The position numbers and the translations under genes are program-made. A stretch of DNA of 64,000 bases from an uncultured Alphaproteobacteria bacterium (GTDB taxonomy: Bacteria; Pseudomonadota; Alphaproteobacteria; HIMB59; GCA-002718135): NCBI GenBank assembly GCA_902621855.1, contig CACNNQ010000003.1, positions 122,665-186,664 on the forward strand, given 5' to 3'. Shown piece by piece: positions 19,144 to 27,115 of this stretch. Position 1 is the stretch's first letter, and each line of letters begins with the position of its first letter. The notes under the pieces are model-generated. The model searched no databases. It saw only the letters and a program-made list of their open reading frames with translations, and was not told where the DNA came from.

Positions 19144-20465
19144 ATAGCATCAAACTTGAATTACTTATTTTTGTATTAATTACACTAAGTATTTTTGTTT
19201 CGTTTAGTTCAGACCTTTGGTTTTATAATTATTTTATAAGCTTAGATGAGAAGGTGAATGGTGTTTTTCTCAAAGAGTTTTTTAAAGAAATAACAAGACT
19301 TGGAAGCTCATCATGGTATTTTATTATTACATTCATGGGGTTTGTTATCTTTTACATGGGTAAAAGACTTCAAATTATAAAATATAAAACAATACACGAT
19401 CTTTCTAATTTTTTCATTACTTCTTTTTTTTATGTTTTGATAGTTGGTATAATTACGCAAATCATAAAACATATTGTAGGAAGGCCTAGGCCAAATCATA
19501 CTAACTTCGAAGATGTTTTTGATTTTCAATTTTTTACTTTGGAATCAAATTTTCATTCTTTCCCATCTGGACACTCTTCTACAATATTCATAGTTTGCTT
19601 TGTTTTAGTTTCTGTTTTTCCAAAATTAAAATATTTTTTTTATTTTCTAGCATCGATTATTGCTTTCAGCCGTGTTGTTTTAGGAGCACATTTTTTTACA
19701 GATATTGTTACTGGTGCAATTTTAGCTTTAATTTTATTCAAGATTTTAAACAAGTTAATAGAAAAAAATTTTAATAAATACAGATTGTCAAATTTAATTC
19801 CCAAAAAAAATTCTGAGATTATTTATTATATTCTGATTTTGTTTTTTTGTTGTATCTTTGTAACTATGGGCCCATCCTTAGATTTGTATGTATCAGGACT
19901 ATTTTATTTTGGTAAGTCACAATTTGCGTTACAAAGTTTTGATTTAGTTTCAATATTATTTCGTGATATTTTGTTACCCTTAATACTCATTTATATTTTA
20001 ATTTTACCTATTGTTGGGAGATTTATTAAAATCGAAAAAATCTTTTTTAATTATAAATTTTCTCTTAGAGAAATATTTTTATTATGGGGTTGTCAAATTA
20101 TAAGTGTTTTAATATTTGTAAATCTTGTACTAAAAAATATTTGGGGTAGAGGAAGGCCCAACGATGTAATTGAATTAGGGGGTAAGGAAATATTTTCCCC
20201 GTGGTATGAGATTAGTAATGCCTGTGAAACTAATTGTTCTTTTGTTTCTGGTGATGCTTCTGTTGGGTTTTCAATTATAATTCTATACTTAGTTACAAAA
20301 AAAAAATTTTTTCTATATACAAGTGTTATTGCTGGTTTAGTACTAGGTTTAATTAGAATAATGGCTGGTGGTCATTTTTTAAGTGATGTTTTTTTTGCTG
20401 GCTTTTTTGTTGTAACTTTAAATATAATTTTATTTGAATTGTATAAAAAATACTATGCTAAATAA
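19131..20465 (+). CDS. Tandem-PAP2 membrane phosphatase
   Basis: This 444-residue polytopic protein contains two PAP2 (type 2 phosphatidic acid phosphatase) units. The first (about residues 85-205) has all three motifs: KHIVGRPRPN, SFPSGHSST and GAHFFTD. The second (about 335-435) has NIWGRGRPND, SFVSGDASVG and MAGGHFLSD; its middle motif has Asp instead of the catalytic-site His, so it may be inactive or altered. Substrates of such enzymes are lipid pyrophosphates or lipid A phosphates. The overlapping downstream gene is a GT39 glycosyltransferase, so an envelope-lipid role is likely but inferred. Confidence 0.85.
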   Translation: MSFFNSIKLELLIFVLITLSIFVSFSSDLWFYNYFISLDEKVNGVFLKEFFKEITRLGSSSWYFIITFMGFVIFYMGKRLQIIKYKTIHDLSNFFITSFFYVLIVGIITQIIKHIVGRPRPNHTNFEDVFDFQFFTLESNFHSFPSGHSSTIFIVCFVLVSVFPKLKYFFYFLASIIAFSRVVLGAHFFTDIVTGAILALILFKILNKLIEKNFNKYRLSNLIPKKNSEIIYYILILFFCCIFVTMGPSLDLYVSGLFYFGKSQFALQSFDLVSILFRDILLPLILIYILILPIVGRFIKIEKIFFNYKFSLREIFLLWGCQIISVLIFVNLVLKNIWGRGRPNDVIELGGKEIFSPWYEISNACETNCSFVSGDASVGFSIIILYLVTKKKFFLYTSVIAGLVLGLIRIMAGGHFLSDVFFAGFFVVTLNIILFELYKKYYAK

Positions 20466-21840
20466 AATTCTATTGCCATCATTTCTTGTTTTACTTTTAT
20501 TAAAAATAGGTGCCTTAAATTTTACTTCTTTTAATTTGTTTGGTGATGAGGCACAGTATTGGCTATGGTCTAAAAATATTGACTTTGGTTATTTTTCAAA
20601 ACCACCTTTTTTACCTTGGGCAATAAGAATTTATACAGAAATATTAGGCAGTAGTTTTGTTTCATTAAAACTTCTTCCATCTATTGTTTACTTATTGGTT
20701 GCTTGGGGTGTTTATAATCTTTTATTTAACTCTGGACTAAATAAAAAAGATTCATTGGCAGGCTGTTTAATTTTTTTATTTATACCGGCTGTTTCTTTTT
20801 CATCTTTCATAATTAGCACAGATATCTTTTTATTATTATTTTGGACTCTTTCACTCAATGAATTAATTAAGATCAGCAGTGAACAAAGTTTGAAAAATTT
20901 TATATTATTAGGTATATTTCTGGGATTAGGTTTTTTATCAAAATACGCAGCTATATATTTTGTAATTTGTTTATTTGTTTTAATTTTATTTGATAAAAGA
21001 TTTAGAATAATTTTTTTTGAAAATTTATTAGGTTTTAGTCTTACTTTTTTGTGTGTATTCATAATTATCGTACCAAATATTATTTGGAACTTCAATAATG
21101 ACTGGATAACACTTCAGCATACTTCAGATAATGCAAATTTTGCAAATATTGAAATAAATCTCATTAGGGGTTTACAATTTTTATTAATTCAAATTTTAAT
21201 GTTAGGACCATTTATAGTTTTGGGAGGGTTGTTTGGATTTGGTAAATGGAACTATATCCAAAAAATTTTTCTAATATTTTCTATGCCTATAATTTTAATT
21301 GTTTTAGTAGAAGCTGTTATTGTCAGAGCTAATGCAAATTGGGCTGCTCCAGCTTTAATTTCCTTGTTTTCACTTTTGTATATTAAAATTAATAATTCTT
21401 TTTTAAAGATTGCTAATTTCGTATTTAATTTTACTTTCTGTCTTGTTCTTTTTGTTATGATTGGAATGAGTTATCCCTCTAAAATTTTTGACCGAATAAG
21501 TGGTATAAATGATTATGCTCTTAAAATTTACAGCAATTCTTCAAACAGTGTCCTGAAAAATATAGTAGTTTCAGATCGGCTTTTATTTTCTAGCCTTAAT
21601 TTTGAATTAAGAGATAGGGGTATTAATTTCTATATGCCGCATAAAGAAGGGGATGAAATCACAAACCATTTTAAAATAGTATCTCCTCTTAGTAAAAATA
21701 TAAATGAAAACTTTACTTTGATTGGAAGTCCTTCAGATATAAATTATTTAGAGAATGAATATAAAATGCTGAAAATACATTCACCTGATCAAAAATTTAC
21801 AAAAAGAAAACTTGATGTTTACGAGGTTGTGTTTGAATAA
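20455..21840 (+). CDS. GT39 (ArnT/PMT-like) membrane glycosyltransferase
   Basis: This polytopic protein has about 10-12 hydrophobic segments. Its N-terminal loop FGDEAQYWLWSKNIDFGYFS with the acidic DE pair, then KPPFLPW, is diagnostic of the ArnT/PMT (GT39) superfamily, which uses lipid-linked sugars. I take ATG 20455 (MLNKILLPS) rather than the upstream ORF start, because it overlaps the PAP2 gene by only 11 bases and begins right before the first helix. The acceptor is unknown. Coupling with PAP2 suggests modification of lipid A or another envelope glycolipid. Confidence 0.85.
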   Translation: MLNKILLPSFLVLLLLKIGALNFTSFNLFGDEAQYWLWSKNIDFGYFSKPPFLPWAIRIYTEILGSSFVSLKLLPSIVYLLVAWGVYNLLFNSGLNKKDSLAGCLIFLFIPAVSFSSFIISTDIFLLLFWTLSLNELIKISSEQSLKNFILLGIFLGLGFLSKYAAIYFVICLFVLILFDKRFRIIFFENLLGFSLTFLCVFIIIVPNIIWNFNNDWITLQHTSDNANFANIEINLIRGLQFLLIQILMLGPFIVLGGLFGFGKWNYIQKIFLIFSMPIILIVLVEAVIVRANANWAAPALISLFSLLYIKINNSFLKIANFVFNFTFCLVLFVMIGMSYPSKIFDRISGINDYALKIYSNSSNSVLKNIVVSDRLLFSSLNFELRDRGINFYMPHKEGDEITNHFKIVSPLSKNINENFTLIGSPSDINYLENEYKMLKIHSPDQKFTKRKLDVYEVVFE

Positions 21841-22486
21841 ATTTCTAGTATTTTTTATTATATTTGTAGTTAATACATCTCATGCAAATAATTTTAGTGC
21901 GGAATATAATGTTAGCACAGCAGGAATTAAAATTGGTAATTTTAGTTGGTCATTAAATATTAATGATAATATTTATCAAACAGAAATAAATTTAAAAAAT
22001 TCTGGTATTTTTTCACCCTTATATAAATTTGAAGGAAGCTACCTTTCAACTGGGGTTATTGAAAACAATATATTTAAGACCAAGAATTATAAACAGTTTT
22101 GGAAAACTAAGAAGAAAACAAAAGTGGTTAAAATGTCATTTGATGATTATTTAATTGAATTAAAACAAGAACCCATAGAAGAAGAAACAGCTAGAGTAAG
22201 CCTGGAAGACTTATATTTATATTTTGACCCAATCACCTCTTTTATAAATATTTTAAATGGAGAAAATGAGGCCAAGACAATTGATGGGAGAAGAATATAT
22301 ATATTTAAAAAAAATGAAGGTGAAGATGGAAATATAATTTTAAAAATTAAAGATTATGAAAATATTTGGGCTGATCATAAAAGAAATGATTTAAAAAAAA
22401 TTGAATTTGTTGTTGAAGATGGTTTTCTTCCATATGAGATTCTTATTCATTTTAAAGAAAGAGTGTTTAGGTTAGAAAAAATCTAA
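21815..22486 (+). CDS. DUF3108 family periplasmic/outer-membrane-associated protein
   Basis: The protein has an N-terminal hydrophobic signal (LVFFIIFVVNTSHA) followed by NNFSAEYNVSTAGIKIGNFSW, typical of DUF3108. LYLYFDPITSFINIL and a beta-rich C-terminus ending FLPYEILIHFKERVFRLEKI agree with that family. Function is unknown. I chose ATG 21815; the track's first codon is TTG 21812, and a TTG at 21833 is also possible. All of these overlap the GT39 gene, making this the third gene of an envelope operon. Its end overlaps the opposing smr gene by 4 bases. Confidence 0.75.
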   Translation: MFTRLCLNKFLVFFIIFVVNTSHANNFSAEYNVSTAGIKIGNFSWSLNINDNIYQTEINLKNSGIFSPLYKFEGSYLSTGVIENNIFKTKNYKQFWKTKKKTKVVKMSFDDYLIELKQEPIEEETARVSLEDLYLYFDPITSFINILNGENEAKTIDGRRIYIFKKNEGEDGNIILKIKDYENIWADHKRNDLKKIEFVVEDGFLPYEILIHFKERVFRLEKI

Positions 22487-23022
22487 ATTTTTTTTTTTCT
22501 TAAATACACAAAAAGAGCTCCGTCACCCCCGTGTTCAAAACCTGCATCTTGATATGTTAAGATATATTTCTTAAGATTATCTTCGTTTATCCAGTTTACT
22601 ATTGAGTTTTTAATTTTTCCATAGAAAAGCTTGGGGCTTGTGTCTTGATCATTTTCAATTTTTTTATGAATGCCCTTTCCTGTAATTATAAGCAGACATC
22701 TTTTATTCTTGTTATAGTTTTTTTTCACCTCGCTTATAAATTTTTCATGTGCTTCAACTAAACCGTACCCATGAAGATCAATTCTTCTATCTATACTAAT
22801 TTTTCCTCGTTTAAGTTCCTTGTTAACTTCACCAAATGATAGTTTAAATTCTGAGCTGCTAACTTTGTTTTCAGTTATTGTTTGTTTACTGGTATTCATA
22901 GCGTTGATTTTTTTATCTAATTTTATATTTTTTTTATTAGTTTTTTTCGTTTTAACTATTGAGACATCTTTTTTAAAAGGCTTTACACCCTTCATTTTCT
23001 TTAAAAAAAAATCTTCTTCCAT
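22483..23022 (-). CDS. Smr domain protein
   Basis: This 179-residue protein has a basic, lysine-rich N-terminal half and a C-terminal Smr domain (about 95-179). The domain carries DLHGYGLVEAHEKFISEV (the LDLHG motif) and RCLLIITGKGIHKK, and ends with GGDGALFVYLRKKKI. Stand-alone Smr proteins are DNA- or RNA-acting, often nucleolytic; the role here is unknown. It overlaps the lysozyme gene by one base. In other Alphaproteobacteria a smr gene commonly follows mltA at this locus. Confidence 0.88.
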   Translation of the reverse strand: MEEDFFLKKMKGVKPFKKDVSIVKTKKTNKKNIKLDKKINAMNTSKQTITENKVSSSEFKLSFGEVNKELKRGKISIDRRIDLHGYGLVEAHEKFISEVKKNYNKNKRCLLIITGKGIHKKIENDQDTSPKLFYGKIKNSIVNWINEDNLKKYILTYQDAGFEHGGDGALFVYLRKKKI

Positions 23023-23450
23023 TATCTTTTTGTGTAGTATTTAATTAAATTATTTACTCTTTCAGGTGTTTGCAAATACCACAAGCTGTCTATCATCTCT
23101 AATGATGCCATGAATTTTTGTTTCTTATTTAAAAAATAAAGCATTTTTTTAAATTTAGAGACACCTTTTGCTCCCAGCTGAAAAAGCATTTCTATTAATA
23201 ATTCTTTCTCTGAGATTGTGTGGTCTTTTTTAAAAAATTTTTTTTTGTATTGTTTGTGTGCTATTTTAAAATCTAATTCAAACAATTCTTCAAAATGTTT
23301 TTTTTTAAATTTTTTAATGTAATATTTATTTTCTTTTTCTGTAATGAGATGTCCATAGCCAATAGTATAAAACCCTAATTGATCTTGATAAGGCTTATCG
23401 GAATAACCTTCGTTTTTTTTAATTCGATCTTTTAGTTTTTTAAAGGACAA
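23022..23450 (-). CDS. T4-type lysozyme (GH24 muramidase)
   Basis: The 142-residue protein matches phage T4 lysozyme in its catalytic region: KNEGYSDKPYQDQLGFYTIG contains the Glu, Asp and Thr of the GH24 triad in the right spacing, followed by YGHLI. The C-terminal ELLIEMLFQLGAKGVSKFKKM and WYLQTPERVNNLIKYY correspond to the second lobe. No signal peptide is visible, so export is unclear. It sits between a Tim44-domain gene and smr, where other Alphaproteobacteria have the lytic transglycosylase MltA. No other phage genes are near, suggesting domestication. Confidence 0.88.
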   Translation of the reverse strand: MSFKKLKDRIKKNEGYSDKPYQDQLGFYTIGYGHLITEKENKYYIKKFKKKHFEELFELDFKIAHKQYKKKFFKKDHTISEKELLIEMLFQLGAKGVSKFKKMLYFLNKKQKFMASLEMIDSLWYLQTPERVNNLIKYYTKR

Positions 23451-23453
23451 ATA

Positions 23454-24035
23454 TTACGTTTGGGTTAATATCCATATAGGACTAGAGGAATTCACTTCTT
23501 TTTCAAAAGTCCATGTGTCTTTGTTTTTGATAATTTTTCCCTCATCTTCATTTATCATTTGTTCACTAATAAAATTAATAGATATTGAGATAATGTTATT
23601 TTCAACTTTTGCATCTTCAATACTATCTATAACCAATGAATAAAATTGGGAGGTTGGGTCATTTTCGTTTTGATCAATTGCTTTTTCAAAAGCTGAATAA
23701 ACATCATTAGAAACAAGTCCTTTCAATGTCTTTTTGTCTCCATTGTTGAAAGATGTAATAATAATTTCAAAAGCTTTTTTAGCCCCTTCTAAAAATTCCT
23801 TATGATTAAAATGGTTAACATTTTTATATACATTTTCTAATTTAAGTTGATTTTCGAGTAACGAAGGTATTTCGGTTGTTGGTTGTTTATTCTCTTTAAT
23901 TGTGGTTTTTTGTTCTGGAGCTTGTTTTTGGAAACCTGTTCTTTTGCCCAAAACACTTCTTAAACGATATATTATAAATCCAGCGATTGCTGCAAATATT
24001 AGTATATCAAAAAATTGTAGATCACCATAAAGCAT
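23454..24035 (-). CDS. Tim44/TimA-domain membrane-anchored protein
   Basis: This 193-residue protein has one N-terminal membrane helix (FFDILIFAAIAGFIIYRLRSVLGKRTG), a charged linker and a C-terminal Tim44-like domain from about residue 75 (FLEGAKKAFEIIITSFNNGD through TWTFEK). It corresponds to the alphaproteobacterial TimA family, related to mitochondrial Tim44. The position next to dnaQ matches the conserved locus. I see no secB homologue here. Confidence 0.85.
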   Translation of the reverse strand: MLYGDLQFFDILIFAAIAGFIIYRLRSVLGKRTGFQKQAPEQKTTIKENKQPTTEIPSLLENQLKLENVYKNVNHFNHKEFLEGAKKAFEIIITSFNNGDKKTLKGLVSNDVYSAFEKAIDQNENDPTSQFYSLVIDSIEDAKVENNIISISINFISEQMINEDEGKIIKNKDTWTFEKEVNSSSPIWILTQT

Positions 24036-24049
24036 ATAAATTTATATAA

Positions 24050-24742
24050 TTACTTTTTTAAATATTGATAGTTAAATTTATTCCAAATTGGGTTTTTAAT
24101 CTTTTTTAACATTTCTTTATGTTTTGAGAATTCCTCATCTGACACATAAATTTCTTTGGTTTTTTCGTTATTTATATTTGTGAAATTGGTGTTATAGTTA
24201 TTATCTTCAAATGTCTCCAGTTTCATTGAAAATTGCTTGCCACCTTTTAATTCTAAGTATACCGATGCCAATAATTGAGAGTCAAGCAAGGCGCCATGGA
24301 ATGACCTATCAGACAAGTCTATACTAAACCGCCTGCAGAGATAATCTAAATTTGCTATTCTTGTGTTTAAAACTTTCCTAGCTAATGAAACAGTATCTAT
24401 AACAGGGTTTGTTAAAGGTGGTATTCCAATTAAAGATAGTTCATTATTAATAAAACCTAAATCAAATTGTGAATTATGGATTATAAGTGTATCTTTTTTA
24501 ATAAAATCTAACAATTTTTTATAAGATTGTTTGAAAGTTTTTTGTTTATCCAAGAATTCATTAGATAAGCCTACAATCTTTTTTGCATCAGAACTTATAT
24601 CTTTATCAGGTTTACAATAAAACTGTAGGGTGTTTCCTGTTGGTACGTGGTTTTTTAGCTCAACACAACCAACCTCAATTATTCTATCTCCAGACTTAAA
24701 ACTTAGCCCGGTGGTTTCTGTATCTAAAACAACTTCTCTCAT
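24050..24742 (-). CDS. dnaQ: DNA polymerase III epsilon subunit (proofreading exonuclease)
   Basis: DnaQ supplies 3'-5' proofreading for the replicative polymerase. The DEDDh motifs are VVLDTETTGLSFKSGDRIIE, TLIIHNSQFDLGFINNEL and the C-terminal RSFHGALLDSQLLASVYLEL. The 230 residues include a C-terminal tail for polymerase contact. It overlaps coaE by 4 bases in the maf-aroE-coaE-dnaQ operon, close to the proposed origin. Confidence 0.96.
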   Translation of the reverse strand: MREVVLDTETTGLSFKSGDRIIEVGCVELKNHVPTGNTLQFYCKPDKDISSDAKKIVGLSNEFLDKQKTFKQSYKKLLDFIKKDTLIIHNSQFDLGFINNELSLIGIPPLTNPVIDTVSLARKVLNTRIANLDYLCRRFSIDLSDRSFHGALLDSQLLASVYLELKGGKQFSMKLETFEDNNYNTNFTNINNEKTKEIYVSDEEFSKHKEMLKKIKNPIWNKFNYQYLKK

Positions 24743-25329
24743 TTTACTAATATGTCTAATATGTTATTTATATTTATAATATATTTTTTCAGTGATTGGT
24801 TATTGAAAATTATTATATTAGAGTGCTCTTTTCTTTGCCTGTCGGTAGTTTGGTGTTTAATAATATTGTTGAAGGTTTTTTTGGTCATAAGTTTTGATTT
24901 TTTTAATCTTAAAAATCTGTTTTTTCTTGTAGATATAACCGAAACTACAAAATCAAATTCTTTTTGTAGATTGTTTTCAATTAATAGCGGTATATCAAAA
25001 AAAATTATTTTTTGTTTTGTCTCTTTTTTTATAAATTGGATTCTTTTTTTTCTTATTATTTGAAATATATATTTTTCTAGATTGGTTTTAATTTCTTTAT
25101 TAGAAAAAATAGTCTCTGCAATAACTTTTTTATTTATTTTTTTATTTTGAATTGAGCTGCTTAATCCAATTTTTACTAAGTGGTTGATAAAATTTTTATT
25201 AGGTTTTTGGTATAATTTAGCCACTTCAACATCAGAGTCTTGTAATTTAAGTTTTCTTTTAATAACTTGATTTGAAAAAGTGGATTTCCCTGATCCAATT
25301 CCTCCAGTTATTGCAACCAAAAGTGTCAT
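24739..25329 (-). CDS. coaE: Dephospho-CoA kinase
   Basis: CoaE carries out the last step of coenzyme A synthesis. The P-loop is VAITGGIGSGKSTFSN at residues 5-20. The following LQDSDVEVAKLY holds the substrate-side Asp. IIFFDIPLLIENNL and the lid region RQRKEHSNIIIFNN are conserved. The 196 residues are unusually lysine-rich, like its neighbours. Four-base overlaps with aroE and dnaQ indicate coupled translation. Confidence 0.95.
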   Translation of the reverse strand: MTLLVAITGGIGSGKSTFSNQVIKRKLKLQDSDVEVAKLYQKPNKNFINHLVKIGLSSSIQNKKINKKVIAETIFSNKEIKTNLEKYIFQIIRKKRIQFIKKETKQKIIFFDIPLLIENNLQKEFDFVVSVISTRKNRFLRLKKSKLMTKKTFNNIIKHQTTDRQRKEHSNIIIFNNQSLKKYIININNILDILVK

Positions 25330-26111
25330 TTTATTTTTTTGTCTAAGATTTTAATAAGTTTTGTGTCTACTGAAGGACTAAAACCAAACCACAATTTAAA
25401 ACATGGTATAGCCTGATGTAATAACATCGATATACCATAGATTTTTTTATTTTTTGGAAACATTTTTAAAAATTCAGTTTCTTTTGGACTATAAACTATA
25501 TCACTTAGTAGAACATTTTTGTCTACTAGGTGTTTTTTTGATTTTTTTATTAAGTTTTTTGGTGTTGTGTTAATTATTAAACCCGCAGACCCCAAGTGTC
25601 TATCTAAGGTTTTTAGGCTTTTAGTATATTTTAATTTTTTTAAAAAATTGATTTTTCTTCTTGTTCTGTTGAAAATGGTTATTTTTTTGAAGCCTTTAAT
25701 CCTTAGAACATAATGAATGGCTTGAGCTGCACCTCCGTATCCGACAAGAAGGATTGTTTTGTTTTTAATGTTGATGTTTTTAGGTAGAGAATTAAAATAA
25801 CCCAACCAGTCAGTATTGATGCCCTTAATTTTTTTTCCTATTAATATACAGTTTACAGCATTTATTTTTTTTGAGTGTTTATCAAGAATGTCTGTGTGTT
25901 TTATTATCTGTTTTTTGTATGGTATTGTTATGTTTAAACCTTTGGTTTCTTTGTTTTTGATAACCTTTGTAATTTCTTTTGTAAAATTTTTATTTTTTAT
26001 TTCAATATATCCATAACTTGCTTTAATTTTATACTTTTTAAACCAATAGTTGAAAATCGTTGGAGACAAACTTGTGGAAACTGAATTACCGACAACAAAG
26101 TAATTATTCAT
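25326..26111 (-). CDS. aroE: Shikimate dehydrogenase
   Basis: AroE reduces 3-dehydroshikimate with NADPH in aromatic amino-acid synthesis. FVVGNSVSTSLSPTIFNYWF is the N-terminal substrate-binding region (SxS). GLNITIPYKKQIIKH contains the catalytic Lys, and AVNCILI and TDWLGYFNSL follow. The NADP loop is ILLVGYGGAAQAIHYVL, then IFNRTRRKINFL. The protein has 261 residues. It overlaps maf and coaE by 4 bases each. Confidence 0.96.
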   Translation of the reverse strand: MNNYFVVGNSVSTSLSPTIFNYWFKKYKIKASYGYIEIKNKNFTKEITKVIKNKETKGLNITIPYKKQIIKHTDILDKHSKKINAVNCILIGKKIKGINTDWLGYFNSLPKNINIKNKTILLVGYGGAAQAIHYVLRIKGFKKITIFNRTRRKINFLKKLKYTKSLKTLDRHLGSAGLIINTTPKNLIKKSKKHLVDKNVLLSDIVYSPKETEFLKMFPKNKKIYGISMLLHQAIPCFKLWFGFSPSVDTKLIKILDKKIK

Positions 26112-26704
26112 TTTATTTTAGATATATAGTTTAATAATTTAAACAGTGGCAGCCCTAATACATTAAAATAATCACCTTTAATATTTTCAATTACATTTGG
26201 TCCCAAGGCTTCAATTTGATAACACCCAACTGAATTAAGGATTTGTTTTCCAGTTTTTTTTAGATATTTTTCAATCTGTAGCGGTTTTAATTTTCTTATT
26301 TTTACAGATGTGGTTTCTGAGGTTTGCCAAACTTTTTTACCATTTTTACAAATTGTAAGCCCTGAAACTATTTTGTGTGTTTTACCAGATAGTTTTATTA
26401 TTTTACTTTGAGCCTCATACATATTTTTAGCTTTGTCAAACACCTTATTGTCTAAATATATTAAGGTGTCACACCCAATAACATAATGTTTAAAATAATT
26501 TTTTTTAATACTTATGCTTTTAGCTTTTTCATAAGATAGTGTTTTAGCGATATTAGTTGGCTTTAATTTTCCCTTAATGCTTTTTTTTATAAGCTCTTCA
26601 TTACACAGTGGTCTTACTTGTTTAAATTTAAGTCCACAGTTTTGCAAAATTAACTTCCTAGACTTGCTGGAACTTGCTAGAATATATGTGTTGTTAGTAA
26701 GCAT
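26108..26704 (-). CDS. maf: Maf-like nucleotide pyrophosphatase
   Basis: Maf proteins hydrolyse non-canonical or modified nucleoside triphosphates and influence septation. YILASSSKSRKLILQNCGLKF is the family signature. YVIGCDTLIYLDNKVFDKAK has the catalytic Asp, and the Ser/Gly-rich LSGKTHKIVSGLTI and VGCYQIEALG loops are present. I chose ATG 26704 because it lies 7 residues before ILAS, as in homologues; an in-frame ATG at 26731 is an alternative. It is the first gene of the leftward operon that starts at the proposed origin. Confidence 0.92.
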   Translation of the reverse strand: MLTNNTYILASSSKSRKLILQNCGLKFKQVRPLCNEELIKKSIKGKLKPTNIAKTLSYEKAKSISIKKNYFKHYVIGCDTLIYLDNKVFDKAKNMYEAQSKIIKLSGKTHKIVSGLTICKNGKKVWQTSETTSVKIRKLKPLQIEKYLKKTGKQILNSVGCYQIEALGPNVIENIKGDYFNVLGLPLFKLLNYISKIK

Positions 26705-26731
26705 GTTTATAATGTATCTACTTATTAACAT

Positions 26732-27115
26732 AATTAAAATAAAATTAAATTATCGTTAAAAGTGTTTTTTTTTATTTTTATATTATCAACAGTTTAATAC
26801 TTATAAAAAAATTATCCACTTTGATTTTTAATAGTTTTTATCCCAAAGACTCAACAACTTATCAGTCTTTATTTTAAAATTTAATTTATTGTAAAATATA
26901 AACAATTTAGTATTATTAAAATAATACACAATTTGAATTCATTTTTTTTAAGATGTTAATAAAAAATTAATTAATTCTTAAGAAAAAAAAATTATTGTAA
27001 TAACTACATCCAACAACAACTAAAAATATATATAAATAATAATATTATTATTGTTTTGACATTAATATTTTTTTTTTGTAAAAAATATTTTCATTTCTAA
27101 TACAATTTCAACAAT
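26732..27115. other. Probable chromosomal replication origin (oriC) region
   Basis: This gap of about 380 bases has no gene and is almost entirely A and T, especially 26880-27100. DnaA-box-like sequences, each one mismatch from TTATNCACA, are TTATCCACT (26812-26820) and TTATCAACA (26783-26791). The leftward operon maf-aroE-coaE-dnaQ and the rightward run rho-mnmE-mnmG-rsmG-parA-parB diverge from it. The same gene families flank oriC in Caulobacter and relatives, and parS-like sites lie 2.5 kb to the right. Assignment rests on context plus these boxes; no skew was computed. Confidence 0.6.
27056..27084 (+). promoter_or_regulatory. Probable sigma-70 promoter of rho
   Basis: A perfect -35 TTGACA (27056-27061) is followed after 17 bases by TAAAAA (27079-27084), a 4/6 match to TATAAT. 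This predicts a transcript starting near 27091 and a leader of about 25 bases before the rho ATG. It lies at the right edge of the proposed origin, so rho transcription would start inside or next to the AT-rich element. Confidence 0.5.

Noticed and set aside
24815-24830. GAGTGCTC, resembling one half of a CIRCE operator
   Set aside because: It is a single half-site inside coaE with no partner TTAGCACTC at the right distance.
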